64,000 nt of DNA from Trileptium ribeirensis (taxonomy: Eukaryota > Nematoda > Enoplea > Enoplida > Thoracostomopsidae), in NCBI GenBank assembly GCA_030248225.1, contig JASANE010009875.1:26048-90047 (forward strand), in the 5' to 3' direction. This document shows positions 1-12,125 of this stretch, piece after piece. The position numbers and the translations under genes were made by a program. The notes under the pieces are model-generated. The model had not been told where the DNA came from. It searched no databases and saw nothing but the letters and a program-made list of their open reading frames with translations. Within the stretch, counting starts at the first letter, position 1; each line of letters begins with the position of its first letter.

Positions 1-404
1 GGAGCAGGTCATCTCAGGGGCTGCTAGTGGCCCTCAGGCGGTGGAGGAAGGTGGTCAGGGGGTGGGGGATGGTGACAAAAGTTGGCGACTCCCCCCACCC
101 AAGCTCTCCTCTAGCAAAATCATTTTTGCCGTTTTCACCCAAATTTTGACAATTTTGCCCTATTTCTGCATACATTTTTCGCGAGTGTTCGGCACGCCTG
201 GGTGTGAGGGCCTGGTAGGGTAGCAACCTCAGGGTGTAGACTAGGGCCTCTTGGTCTGAAGCTCCAGTGGGTAGCCCCTCAACAGCTGCTTCGGCATGTA
301 TGATGTATAATTATTTATTGATGCCACGGTTCGACCGATGACATAAAACGTGAGTTCTTACCAAAAACATTGAATTGAGGAGTCAGCCAATAACCAAAAC
401 TATT
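1..404. repeat. Dispersed GC/AT mosaic repeat (family G), left-edge copy
   Basis: A GC-rich stretch (CTCCCCCCACCC type) is joined to a run of AAATTTTGCC-like words. The same architecture recurs at about 3715-4035, 11880-12125, 46840-47230, 51225-51400, 57085-57520, 61030-61195 and 63890-64000. No ORF with coding character is seen. This is family membership by composition and word order, not by alignment. Confidence 0.4.
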
Positions 405-735
405 TTAACCCTTTCGCTGCGCAATAAAGAATTTGGTCGATACCTGGTACGCGCATTCATTTTTCACTATAACGGGCAAAAACGCCTTTCTAAATGCGAA
501 AGAATAATTACACAATAATAATAGTATATGAAAAAGTCATTTATTCATTACGACGTATACATATGTCATGCGCATATACCGTTCCCTTTCGGAACTGCAC
601 CTGCGCGAAGAGTTAGATATACGTCACGGCCGTGGCGAATAGCGCTTGTTTTTTATGTGAAATTTCTGCAATTATTCGTTCATATTCAAAAAAATTCAGT
701 TTTAAACAGTTCTATATCATTTTTAACGCCAATAT

Positions 736-3381
736 TCAGTTAGCTTCCGCATGCCAATCACGAAAACAGCCGATTACACAAAGTGCCGGCCGACCTTCGC
801 ACACCTCGCACTGGTAGTTCGTTCCCTTCCGCTTTCAAATCGGTTTTTTCGTTTTTCTATCTTGTCCGGTTATGGTTTTAGAACATTGGACACACCTGCA
901 CTGAGAGCATGGCCCAAGATAATGGAATCCCGTAATTGGTTCAACGGGAATTTCAGCAAAACCCATCGCACCCAATAGTTGCGTAACAATGCATTTCACG
1001 GAAAACTTTTTGCGTTACCGGTTTATCGCCTTTCGATTTCGAATATAAAACCCGCGCGTTGTTCAAAACTATTTCCAAAAGATGAAACGAAACCTTACGA
1101 TACCACTTCAATGCTTTTCTTGGCCCGTAATAATAAGTTAACATTTAGTCACCCAAGTCAATCCCACCCATATTGTTGTTGTATTCAATCACCGCTGTAA
1201 CGATGCATTTTCCCTTATTTGTTCTGTTGTTTACCATTTGTGCCATGCAGTGATTGTTTATTATGTGTAATGATGCTTGCAGATGTTGTATACAAAGCTT
1301 CATGCACGTGTATCTATCTATAAACAATATATTAGAAGTGTGAGAACATATTAATATGTTTATGAATTTATTGTGTACCGAAACAATGTATATTAATGCA
1401 GCATAATGTGTGTTATGTGTGTTTAGATAAGCTTACTGTGTGCTGGAATATATGTACTATTTAATGCTGAAATTTTTATACAGGGTGCAGGATAATTTTA
1501 GAATTAAGCTAATTTCGAGGGAGTTTTCAAGGGAGTAACAGAATAAAAAGAGTTTTAAGTGAGTCTAGGCCATAAGATGGAAATATATCGAATTTGAGTG
1601 TAAGGCTTGGGTGCCTTAAGCATTAGGCCTACATTAGCGGATATGTGTATGTGTATCTGCTGGATTTTCGAACAAAATATAAAATTTTGTTTATACTTAG
1701 GAATTCGGGGAAATTCACAAAAACTTAATCTCTAACGACTAAAATTCACTTAGGTTTAAGAGGGAATTTTAGGGGAGGGGGACCAGCGTAAAACTTGGAA
1801 AACTTATTATGTAATTTCGATCGCTTAGAGAAATCAGTAGGGAGAAAATTGGGAGTAGACCTATAGCTCGGGTATTTAAGCGATTGCGCAGTTAGATCAG
1901 GGCCTCAGTCGGCCTCAGAAGCTGTGCAAACAAGGTGAGTACGGTTCAGCCGTTTATTTGTTTTACTGTGTGTAGAGTTTGTAGGTTGTTATAGGGTGTG
2001 AAATAAACTGTCTGAATTATTAGTGTGACAAGCTAAGTCCTTAGGAATAACCTCGTAAAATAAATAGTCCGTGATGGTGCTCGCATTGGGAATATTGTAG
2101 TAATCAACTGATAGTTCGTGTGTAATCTACGGTGGGATTAAACACAGCTAGGACCACGTAGGCTACACCGCTACCGGCTTTTCTTTCTCATTCCCTCTGC
2201 GATCCGGAACAACCCGTGTTTCAGCGGTGTGCATCGTACTTCGCGTCGGTCGCGCCATTTCAAACCCGTAATTCCCCACATTTTCGCCATACGACGTCCC
2301 CCGTAGCTATACGCTGCTTCAACACATCAGATTTTGCGTGACAATCGTAACGTTCCGCACGTATGTGTCAAATTGAGCAGTAGTTCTTTCGACAAATTGG
2401 GCGAATTGTAATAGTTGTTTACAAAAGGACAATGTCCCTTGTTCAGAAATGGCTCAACTAAATATTGAACTACTTTCTGAGTATGACCGGTTCCAGCAGT
2501 TTTGTCACGTTTACCAGTGAATACCTTTAAATTAACGCAGATTCGGAATGGTTCATTGAGTTGAATATTTTGACTCGGTATTTATGACGTTTGTCCTTAA
2601 TATACTGACGCCCAACAAATCTTCCTCGAAAAAGCATCATTGCTTTGTCTAAAGATAGATTTTACTAAGGGTAATAAAAGGCAGCCAACGCAGCTTTCAT
2701 CGCATCCGTATAAGCACGTAACTTTGCCATACGATCAACGCTTGCCACTTCAAAATCATCGGAAAAATGCACCATTAGCATAATGATCTGAAACCGATCC
2801 CGCGACAATGGCATACGACGTAGAAATTTCGAGTAATACAGTGGTTGTCGCTCCGTTGCGAAATAATGCTCGATGGTTGGAAGCTTTACTAAAACCATAT
2901 AGAGAACCATGCCATAAAACACAAGCATTTCTTCAAACGCGACCGGCTTCCAGCGATGCAATCGGCTTGATCGCAAAAGTGGTATATTCTTATGGATAAA
3001 ATATTGTGCGTATACATTCGTGTGGTCTGTTATGGACTGGACAAGCTCGTCCGTAAACAACGCTGAAAAACCACTGCATGGTAGCGTTGACAGGAATATC
3101 ATTTCTAAAACCTTCCATGCCTGTAAACTGAATATCCGTTGGCTGAAAACCATCAGTAGACCAGTTCCATTGCTCGGTGTCGTCCCCAGATTCAGCAAAA
3201 TTGGTGGCATGCCGCTCGCCATCAATCGCATCCGATTCACTGCGCTGCCAGAATCATTGTCACTCCCACTTACACTATCACTATACTCAGTTTCACTTTC
3301 AGACTCTTCTATATTGGCGATATTATATTTAGGATCTGTTTTACGGCGTTTAGATGTACTAGGAATATCCATATTATCCAA
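736..3381 (-). pseudogene. piggyBac transposase pseudogene (DDE_Tnp_1_7)
   Basis: The first 238 codons (3381-2668) are open. An acidic Ser/Glu/Asp N-terminus is followed by the FTDELVQSITDHTN block. Downstream pieces lie in broken frames: SLDKAMMLFRGRF with the first catalytic Asp (about 2600-2650), an NNYYNSPNLSKELL block where the second catalytic Asp is Asn (about 2390-2420), a WRDRREV block (about 2240), EYNNNMGGIDLGD with the third Asp (about 1150-1185), a C-terminal helix region (953-1144), and a Cys-rich end with a CEVC...C...CF...H pattern to the stop at 736-738. Several stops, the lost Asp and a probable insertion make it non-functional. Confidence 0.88.
1338..2167 (+). mobile_element. 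Possible solo LTR-like insertion inside the piggyBac element
   Basis: Transposase homology stops near 2170 and resumes below about 1330. The segment between begins TGTGAGAACA and could end GGCTACA. It holds TATTTAAG (about 1873), an ACAAG/GTGAGT donor-like site (about 1932) and AATAAA at about 2002 and 2060, an order expected of an LTR. I could not match a target duplication, so the exact ends are uncertain. Removing it restores a piggyBac of ordinary size. Confidence 0.4.
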
Positions 3382-3714
3382 CGAATGTAATTTCTATTCT
3401 GAAATAATATATCCTCAATAAAAGAGAGTGGTTGTCGCGCATAACGTATATATACGTCACAGGTTATGGTAAAAAAATATCGCGTAGAACACCTAACCGC
3501 GCACTATAGCTGTAGGTCATTTATCGCACGCGCATACCACTTACAGCACATTGTAGACATCAGTGATTCTTACTTATATATACGTCACGCTTGAACGGCG
3601 AAAATACATGATGACTTATATATACGTCAAGCGCAGGGAATGGGTTAATGCGTGACCCTTTAACGGCGTGTTCTTGCTTACACATATACTATTTTATCCG
3701 TGCCTAAAATCTAT

Positions 3715-4035
3715 ACTGCATGCATGTTGACGCTACTGCCCCTCGAGGCCCTGGTTTAACCGCTGAGGGTACCACCCAATCTCCCTGAGGCTCCGGGTCC
3801 CCAGCCACTCCCACCCCCCGCGCGAAGGCGTGAAAAAATTTTTGCAATAAAAGCGGAAAATTGGAAAAAATTGGGGTGAAATTGGCAACGATGAGGGTGC
3901 GACGAGGCGGCAGTGATCGTCTACGTTTTGTCACCACCCTCCCCCGCACGACCTCACTCACCCACACATGGGCTTATACTCCCCGGAAAATACCTCCCCC
4001 GCCGATCCTGGCTACCCCCTGAGAGCTCGCAGCGT
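3715..4035. repeat. Family G mosaic repeat copy
   Basis: GC-rich blocks with CCCCACCCCCC-like runs surround an AAAATTTTTGC core, as at the left edge. No coding signal. It lies just outside the piggyBac right end. Confidence 0.4.
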
Positions 4036-4507
4036 CAGCATGCATGCTACACTGGTATGTATTTCGCAAGCAAGAATGGAACGGGAACGGCGTGGTTTTA
4101 CCTATGGTTGCATTATGTATAACCACCTGTAACAAGTTCAATGTTTGCAATAAACCTATAATACCTTATGTAATGGCGCAGAAAATGGTCGCACACGGTT
4201 TCGTGGTCCCAAATACCATCTTCTCAGAAACCTCAAAAACGTTCGTTGTGTTCATATGAGAACTCCGCTATAAATTATCAAACATATACATATAAATGCC
4301 CTACATACTATTACACGCACTTTCTAGGAAATTGTCCAAATAATGACCAGTGTTTTGAAATTCTTGTTGGATAATAATTTTTCCGTTAACATATTCTCAT
4401 CTTGTTGATATACAGTATATTTCATGGGACGTTATTAAGTTTTTTAAGGTTTAGAAAAGCTGCTGCCTAATTATGTAAATTAGGCACTAGAGCTAATATT
4501 TTTGTGA

Positions 4508-5002
4508 GTTATTCTAAATAATAAAGTCTTCGGCAAGATCCGCCTGCAGAACAAGCACCCTGTTGTAAAAGTTATGACACATATGTTGCCTGCTGTGGTA
4601 CTTGAAACAAAATTTGCACCTATACCGAAAGCTTTCACTAAAACTGATGAAATATTCCCAAGTTTTACTCTATTCAGACACTTAATTATAACTTTTCCAG
4701 TATTAGAGTTGTAAGTAAACTTGATATCGCTCGAATCAATTAACCTTTGTACTCTAAGCACAGTTTTAAATATTAGCAAATTGCACCTGATTTAATGTTA
4801 CCCTACTACTTTTCGACTATGTAACTTCTCTCAATCTACAAGAATTAGAAGGGAAATTAAATACTGGCAACCGATTTCAATTTTTGAAGACATACTTGAT
4901 AATACTGGTAAACCAAAATCTAAAAATGTATTTAAGCCAAACTTAAAGCTTTCTTTCAGCATGAGGCTGCGCAGTACCGTGAAACTCATGTTGACACAAT
5001 GA
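4508..5002 (+). pseudogene. Unidentified coding relic next to the polymerase fossil
   Basis: One frame stays coding-like for about 165 codons with only two stops (4712-4714 and about 4793). The first block includes KIRLQNKHPVVKVMTHMLP and FAPIPKAFTKTDEIFPSF; the second includes STRIRREIKYWQPISIFED and KLSFSMRLRSTVKLM. It converges on the minus-strand polymerase pseudogene. I do not recognise the family; it may be another gene of the same Polinton-like element, by position only. A GTAAGT at 4711 could alternatively be a splice donor. Confidence 0.5.
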
Positions 5003-5435
5003 AACACAAAGAAAACCCATACATGTATGCAAAACATTTAGGATTATTAAGTTTTAATTTTTAAGAGCTGCCGTAGCATCCAAAGTCTGTCCTTCTACTC
5101 ATACTTTTATATATTATTGTTAGTTTTCTAATGTTTTTAGGTTTATGTATATCATTTCAGGTACATATACCTTGTTTGTGTACAAAATCTATGTACCTGA
5201 TAGATATGCTTTTTACTGAAGTTTTATTTGAGTTTTCAATATTACAAAATACTGTCTAAAAATATTAATAATAAAATATATAGAAATATGTGAAGCATGC
5301 CTTTCTTGTGCCATCGAATGTTGATTCGGTTAGTTGCATTGTGTGCGTTTATTGCGAAGGTAGATATTATATATTGATTTTAGTATACTAATATGTAACA
5401 CACATTAATTCACATCAAATCATCTTACTAATCAT

Positions 5436-8400
5436 TTAGTCTCCAATACATTTTGCGGTGCAGTGTTTACCCAAAGTCTTTTGTCCAAAGTAAATTTTAT
5501 TTTCTTCGCTAAGTTGTTCGAACCTGAACTGAAAGTTTTGTACCACAAAACTGAAAGAATCTTCCAGTTTGTCCCTTAAATCATTAATAAACACAGGTTT
5601 TTCGGGTGCTTATCCTGCGTTATCGCTGACGTATATCAAATTGTCAGTATCAGATTACAGAGTCGCCGCCTCTACTTTTCCATTAATTCCAGCAGATGCT
5701 GAAATGAAAGCGCTGTCGTGAAGCATACAATGAGCATATTTGAGAAAGCTGCAGGGTTTTTAATTTGTTTTTTTCAGCTTGAAGTTCACAAGCATCATGT
5801 TATTACCAGCGCTTCGACTACTGTTACTTCGTGTCATGGATCACATATACATTTAGCGAAATCGCTGTAGTTGCTAACGTATGTTGCTTTTGCAAAATTC
5901 ATGTTTTGGCCGAGATTTTTCTCTGATACAATAAATATTCAAGTTACTTCTGATATACACATACATCAATACACCTGTAAACATAAAACTACATATACCA
6001 CAAGATATACATTAATACAACGCCATTTTACAAACAAAAAATAGTTACAATTGCTAGGCGTTTATTAAAATACACAGACTCTTTAGAGCGATCTTCGCGA
6101 TTGATCTTATGTCAGGACTAATTTTCATATTAGAAGCATCCAGTTGTATCATTCTTATTTGTATTTCCATTGTTATATAAATAATTCTTCTGGCACTGGT
6201 ATGCGGTTAAAAATCCTCAGGCTTCGTTCAGCTACAAATATGTGTTCATGTAGACATTGAACGAAGTTTTCGATCGCTCTTTAAAGTGCCACACATCATA
6301 GATTATATAGTTCCTTTAAAGTTCACACAACATCTCAATAGTTGACCGTTGCTTTGCGTTGCAAGCATGGTATGTCTCATTTTTGATCATCTAAAATATA
6401 GAAGCACATGAAGTATAGCAGTTTTCGAAAAACTACCTAGTAGTACCCAATACAAAACATTCTTTGATCGGTCGAAAGATTTCGGTTATAATGACTGGAA
6501 AATTGCATTTCTTTTTCTTAAAAACAAAAGTATATAATGAGTTTACAACTTTTATCTTATTTGCTGCCACCATCGTGATGACTCCTCCGCCTCGAAGTGA
6601 AGATCGAATAGCAAGCACATCTCTATCAAACTCTTTAGATTCCAGACACAAACTCATGAAACGATCTTTCTTTTAATTTCCTTCTATTACTTGCACCGTA
6701 CTAGTTCCATGATGTATCCATATTGACTAAATATTGTATCCGTTCGTTTGTTTGTTTTAGAACAGCTTCAGTCTACTTAATAAGAAACTTGCAAATATTT
6801 AGTGGTCGTAACAAAATTGGCAGCCATGCATGAAACACGCGAAGCATGGATAAACGGTATTTTTGTCGCAGCAGAATCCATCCACAAGCTATTTGTCAAT
6901 ATTCTCGCCACTCTGTTCTGGTGATTGAATGTGTAGCTTGTCTGTGACCGATATATAACTCAGCTATTGAGCGCACTGTGGAGTGCCTCCGAATTCGTTT
7001 CTGGACTTGATGGTCCAATTATACCAAGAGCTTTTGGTACCAAGTAATTTCTTTGAAAAGCTAAACAATACATACAGCTGCGACTATCGTGAAACTTTTT
7101 TGCAAATATATCAACTTCACTTGTTTCAAAAGACATTTCACAAAACCGTTAACAAACCTTTTCAAAGACAAGAACATCATCGATACTGTATGATTCTAAG
7201 ATATTTTGTATATTATGCGAACTACATTCATTCTACATATTTTTACATGCCACCAGTCTAGAAATTCATTAAGGTGCTAAGGCTTCATTTTCTGAGGCTC
7301 ATAGTTGCAGGGAACGATCAACAGTATTGTTGTATTTTCTTAGTGTTCAGACAGTGTAGAAATCAGCATTTACAAAGATTTGTAGTAAAGTTTTCGGAAG
7401 ACTTCGTAAAGTAGAGCTTAAAAATTATAGCTATCAAGAAATTTTCCATTGCGACCATTCTGTATTTGCATAAAATAACTACCTGTGATAATTCAATTTT
7501 TGGAAAAATATGGTGTTTACATAACCATTTCAAAATTATGAGTCGTATCCGGACATAAAGTGAGCAATAACAATGTAAAAAGTATTCCGGTATTGCGGTT
7601 CAGTCAAAAATGACATAGATTCTGAGATGCAATTTCTGAATGAACGATTTCTGGCAAATCCTCTTCCTTAAAGACTAGTAAATTTCAGACACGTTTACTT
7701 GTGTCTTCGTCTGTCATTGACTCCACGTCAATGTAAATGTATTCAATAGCTTGTTCTGGAAGTTTTACTTTCTGTATGTAGCCTAAATGATGGCAAGGAT
7801 CGCATTATCATTTTCATACTAGCATTATAATTTGCCGCAGTGATTGTTGTCTTAGTTTGCTGTTAAAATTTTGTTTCCGCTTGCCTGCCATACTATTCAC
7901 AGTTTTTTTAGCGGATATAAGAGTTGTTAGACAATAGCCGGAAAACACGCATGTTGCAATATAGACAAGCGGGGTCACTCCTTTCATATGATCGCTTAGT
8001 GCATATACTATTGAAACACAGAGGACAACCTTTATCACCTCAATGCTGTCTTTTTTGAAAGCATTATGACATTTTTCGCAAAATATTTTGCTTGAAAAGA
8101 AGTCGCAGATCCTTTTAATTATATCGATGTGATAGTTATTCAGTAAAAAATACATGTTCTTTATGTATTTGTTACTATTCAAATACTACCGTTGAATACC
8201 GTATTTCTAATACCATCGAAAGCTACTACTTGGTTCTTTACAAGTTGTGGTTAAAATAAATTTGTTGTTCGGTTTCACAAGGTTTTCTACACCCCGGTCC
8301 TCTATAAAAAATTGTTTTATCATTTCTATGTAACGATTGACAGATGTTTGCCGAAACAGGAGCTTGCACTGTATTTATTTTACTGCTTGAAAAGAACCAA

Positions 8401-8440
8401 TGCTACTTGAAGAGTCTGCAGCTTGGGAATACAGATTCCT
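5436..8440 (-). pseudogene. Protein-primed B-family DNA polymerase fossil (Polinton/Maverick type)
   Basis: Read on the minus strand the motifs fall in the right order. An MYFLLNNYH helix and FCEKCHNAF (about 8069-8080) come first, then a second Cys cluster, GCPLC...CLYC (8030-7953), one frame away. Next is the exonuclease I block EYIYIDVESM (D and E at about 7721-7729) followed by NLLVF. A long decayed stretch follows, then RSSLRGGG plus VVNSLYTF (polymerase motif A, about 6532-6543) and CNFPV, and finally SDTDNLIYV (motif C, 5640-5654). The stop is at 5436-5438. ExoI to motif C is about 690 codons, in the range for this family. At least two frameshifts and several stops disable it. The Asp of motif A reads Val. 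Confidence 0.78.
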
Positions 8441-8828
8441 GACGAAGGGGATGAATAACATTTAGCTTAAACCTTTGTCTGATAATAAACTTTAATTTGA
8501 ATTTTTAAGGTAGATTCAATTCTATTCAGCAACATTTCGAGTAAGACTGAACCATTTAAATATTAGAGACTAAAAGGATATTTACTGATTGTTACGCTGA
8601 AATAGTCATGTTGCTTAATATCTATTGCTACATAATCGCAGATTGCACTTAAAATATTGTATTATTTGTCATTAAGTTCCAACATATTTGTATCATTAAA
8701 ACCTTTTTAAAGTTACTGTGTGGTGAAGATTTTTGCTTCAAATTGTTTGCTCGATCTTTTCTCAATGCCTCCAATGCTATGCTTGCTAAACAAGTCATAA
8801 CCATCTGTGCTTGATATCCTTCGATCTA

Positions 8829-9655
8829 TTTGGTTGTTTCGATTTGATCCAAAAAGCTACAGGTCGCCAGCGCTGTGCTTGAACGACATGAATAATTTGT
8901 GTCTGTCTAATGTTCCAGCTTGTATTTAGGGTATATCGATTTACGCTTTACAAATTATTACGCCCAAGATTTCTTATCCTTATTATATTAATATTTACAA
9001 GAATATGTTCTATTGTCATCTTGCTTAATTGTCTAAGGTTCCAGCTTGTACTTAGGGTATATCGATTTACGCTTTACAAATTTCTACGCCCAAGATTTCT
9101 TATCCTTATTATATTAATATTTACAAGAATATGTTCTGTCATGTTGCTTAATGCATCATTTACAATAAGATGCGTGCGCATGGTCCTAAAATTATGTCAC
9201 GCGTTTAACTGGGCTAGCTACTATGTTACGCATACCCAGCTCGACTGTTAAAAATTTGAATATCCTAGCTAGGCTATGCTTTTGTCATCGAGTGTCGAGC
9301 CGAACTGTGCTTTTGTTACGAGGCGTTCAGCTGAGCCCTATAACTTAAGCCAGACTATTAAGTCCACGAACATTACGCTCCACTATACGTATCTAAATAA
9401 TGGTCGAAAAGCGGTACACAGCTTAAAACGTTAATTGTATATATTAAAACAAATATACAACTTCGAGTCTTTGGTTGTTTCGATTTGAACCAAAAAGCTA
9501 CCGGTCATCAGCTCTCTGTTTGAACGACATGGATAATTTGTGTGTGTCTAATGTTCCAGCATATGTTTAGGTTATATCGATTTACGTTTTACAAAGTTAT
9601 ACGTCCAAGATTTTATATTTTTAGCGATTGTTATTCTTATATTAATATTTACCTT
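8829..9655 (+). repeat. Nested tandem and near-tandem duplication
   Basis: A 126-bp unit starting TTCCAGCTTGTATTTAGGG is repeated head to tail at 8913 and 9039, nearly identical. A larger block containing its start (TTTGGTTGTTTCGATTTGA...) recurs in diverged form at about 9466-9655. The open frame across it is a by-product of the repeat. Confidence 0.8.
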
Positions 9656-10955
9656 GATTTTTTGTCGACTATAGTCTACCTAGAATAAATTATAAATTTT
9701 GAGGGTTACGAATTTCTGCTATTTTTACATCTGGAAATCCATTATATGGTAAGATCAGCTATTTTTGGCAGTTTAAGATTGTTTTATTGCAAGATTACGT
9801 TATGTTTGCAGCAACTAGCTTGCGTAATATTTACTGATTTTTTAGTTCAGTTGTTTATCGCTATTATTGGCAGTTCCATAAATACAGACTGAAGCGACTC
9901 GACTCTAAACAATATATCACTGATTTGTATATTTCCGTTACTATGGTATAAAAATTTGTTCTATAAACTGTTCCAAAAACGACGAACATTTCCTAAAATG
10001 TTGAATTGTTCGTTAAATGCATGTTATTTGCTCCTCAAATAGCAACAAAGAGGAATTAGTGAACAAAATATCCAACTGAATAAAATGTCAGTAGAAACTC
10101 GCTAAAGAACAATGGACATAATGGATTGTGTGACGTACTATCAGGAAAAATTTTAGCGAGTGTCTGACATTTTACTCATACAAAGTGTGCTGAACAAACT
10201 TGCGGAAACAGTGTTATGTTCCTAATGACAACTGCTTTGCAAGTTAGCAGTTTTTGAAATGGCTCCATTTTACTCTACTACACCGTATTAGCTACACGGC
10301 GTTTGTTTTACGGTTAATTCACTGAAACACGGTACCTAGGTCGTATGCAGATGTAAAATAATTGTAGCTAGGGCTGTATAATATATCCTCAGAATTAATT
10401 TACGGTGCAGTGTGATCCTGACCGTTTATACATTTCCGCGACCATAGGATTGACAAACATTTAAAACATTGTTGGCATTATAATATGAACATGACATTAT
10501 TTGGCTATATTCAGTTTTAGTACATAACGGAACATTCGAATTTATCCGTGTTGTTTTAGCTGGAAATCGCATAAACCTATATAGCTTACGCCCCTCTTGA
10601 CCGACGATTGCAGAAAGATTTTTCGATTCCTACTCTGGACACAATACGAGCAACATCGAAACAAAACACGTTCGGAATACGGAACGACAGAAATAATACA
10701 TAAATAAACGAAAATAAGTGTTTGTACAAGTTTACTGGTGCTTCACAGATATTATTAGCTCATAAGAATGACACCAAACCTTTACTGGTTGACGACTGAA
10801 AATTAAGTACTTCCGGTATTAATGCACATAATGACAACGAATATTATATATATCATATGATTCTTTAATCGAGTGCTATGCTTTCTCTATTCTAGACATT
10901 ACCACACTATATTTTACAAACAGCGCGCGTCGTAGTCTAGGTCTATTCTAACGCA
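9656..10955. other. Unannotated AT-rich intergenic DNA
   Basis: I see no coding frame, inverted-repeat pair or family match in this stretch. Confidence 0.4.
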
Positions 10956-11090
10956 CTTTTAACCCTTTCTCGCATGAATTATTGTGTATTCTTGAACAAC
11001 GCTAACCTAACTTTTGCCGCCACGACGGATTGTGCCTAGGTCGTCTCTATGAGAGACATATATCAGCCAATACGCTATTTAGAAGTTGTT

Positions 11091-11710
11091 GTTCGGTTCC
11101 TTAAAACATCTTGCAAAGCGAGCGAATACCCGTACAAGTACACGCCGCGCTACAAACTCAGTAAGCACATCGCATCGCAACGTACATACGTCATACCCTT
11201 GTGGCTGTATGCGGGTAAAGGCTAAGCAGGCATCCTATGGCTAAACTAATGATAGGCGGCGGAAGGCATTTTTGTAGCACTAGCGGTCAGAAAAAAATGA
11301 ACGACATGTAATATATTTTCAGTTTTTTGCGAGCGAACAGCGTTCATGTAAATGCACGCCGCATGACAAACTCAGTATGCACATCCCGTCGCAACGCACA
11401 CTGTCACATACCTGTGGCTGTATGAGGCTAAGGGTTAAGCAACGATAAATGATAGGCAGCAAAAGCCATTTTTGTAGCACTGGCGGACAGAAAAAGAGAA
11501 ATGACATATAATATATTTTCAGTTTTTTGCGAGCGAACAGCGTTCATGTAAATGCACGCCGCATGACAAACTCAGTATGCACATCCCGTCGCAACGCACA
11601 CTGTCACACACCTGTTGCTGTATGTGGCTAAGGGTTAAGCAACGATAAATGATAGGCAGCAAAAGCCATTTTTGTAGCACTGGCGGACAGAAAAAGAGAA
11701 ATGACATATA
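11091..11710 (+). repeat. 200-bp tandem repeat, three units
   Basis: Units at 11311-11510 and 11511-11710 are almost identical and start ATATATTTTCAG. A diverged unit precedes them (about 11091-11310; GCGAGCGAATACCCG corresponds to GCGAGCGAACAGCGTTC). Each unit gives the same 62-codon open frame on the minus strand, which is why two near-identical short ORFs appear; nothing suggests they are genes. A TTAACCCTTTCTCGC word at 959-973 past 10000 resembles a piggyBac end. Confidence 0.85.
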
Positions 11711-11877
11711 AGAAAAACATTTTTAGCTTCTTCAGTACCTTCAGTTTCAGAACCCCAACAATATCATGAGAATACTAAACTTGACGTAACGGTTATTTCC
11801 AACACATTTTAAAATCATCGGTCTTTATTGCTCCGTTCGTTTTTACTGTATAAAGCATAACTGTCGGTCTGTTTAGG

Positions 11878-12125
11878 GAAAGGTCTTCAGCGGAGCGGGG
11901 AGACCAATTTTTGGAATTTTCAGAAACTCAAAAATTTTCTCAGCTTTACTATTTTTGCCAATTTGCGTAAATTTCCCTAATTTTCATCCTATTTTTGTTA
12001 AAGTTTTTTTGAGATCGCCCGGCGGGAGATGAGGGGCAGATGCGGAGCCTTCGGGGAGTGAAGAAGGGTGGTCGTATTGGCTTGAGGGGTCCCCGGCCCT
12101 TATAGAAGGGAGTAACCCCTATGGA
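11878..12125. repeat. Family G mosaic repeat copy
   Basis: GGAGCGGGGAGACC, then an AAAATTTTCTCAG core, then a GC-rich end with GGGGAGTGAAGAAGGG. Same layout as the other copies. Confidence 0.4.

Larger units (their letters stand above)
409..3644 (-). mobile_element. piggyBac DNA transposon, complete ends, TTAA target duplications
   Basis: TTAA occurs at 405-408 and 3645-3648. The ends just inside are inverted copies: CCCTTTCGCTGCGC on the left, CCCATTCCCTGCGC when the right end is read inward. Subterminal TATATACGTCA-like words recur near both ends (about 613, 3446, 3573, 3614). The element carries a decayed transposase on the minus strand. Its 3236 bp exceeds the usual 2.4-2.5 kb by about the size of an internal insertion (see 1338-2167). 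Confidence 0.9.

Noticed and set aside
3020..3421. 133-codon plus-strand frame
   Set aside because: It is the antisense shadow of the acidic N-terminus of the piggyBac transposase.
8900..9251. 113-codon frame with repeated hydrophobic segments, possibly a membrane protein
   Set aside because: The repeat in the protein is the 126-bp DNA tandem (exactly 42 codons); no other coding sign.
11319..11707. Two near-identical 62-codon minus-strand frames, possibly a duplicated small gene
   Set aside because: They are one frame repeated by the 200-bp tandem; no start context, signal or homology supports a gene.
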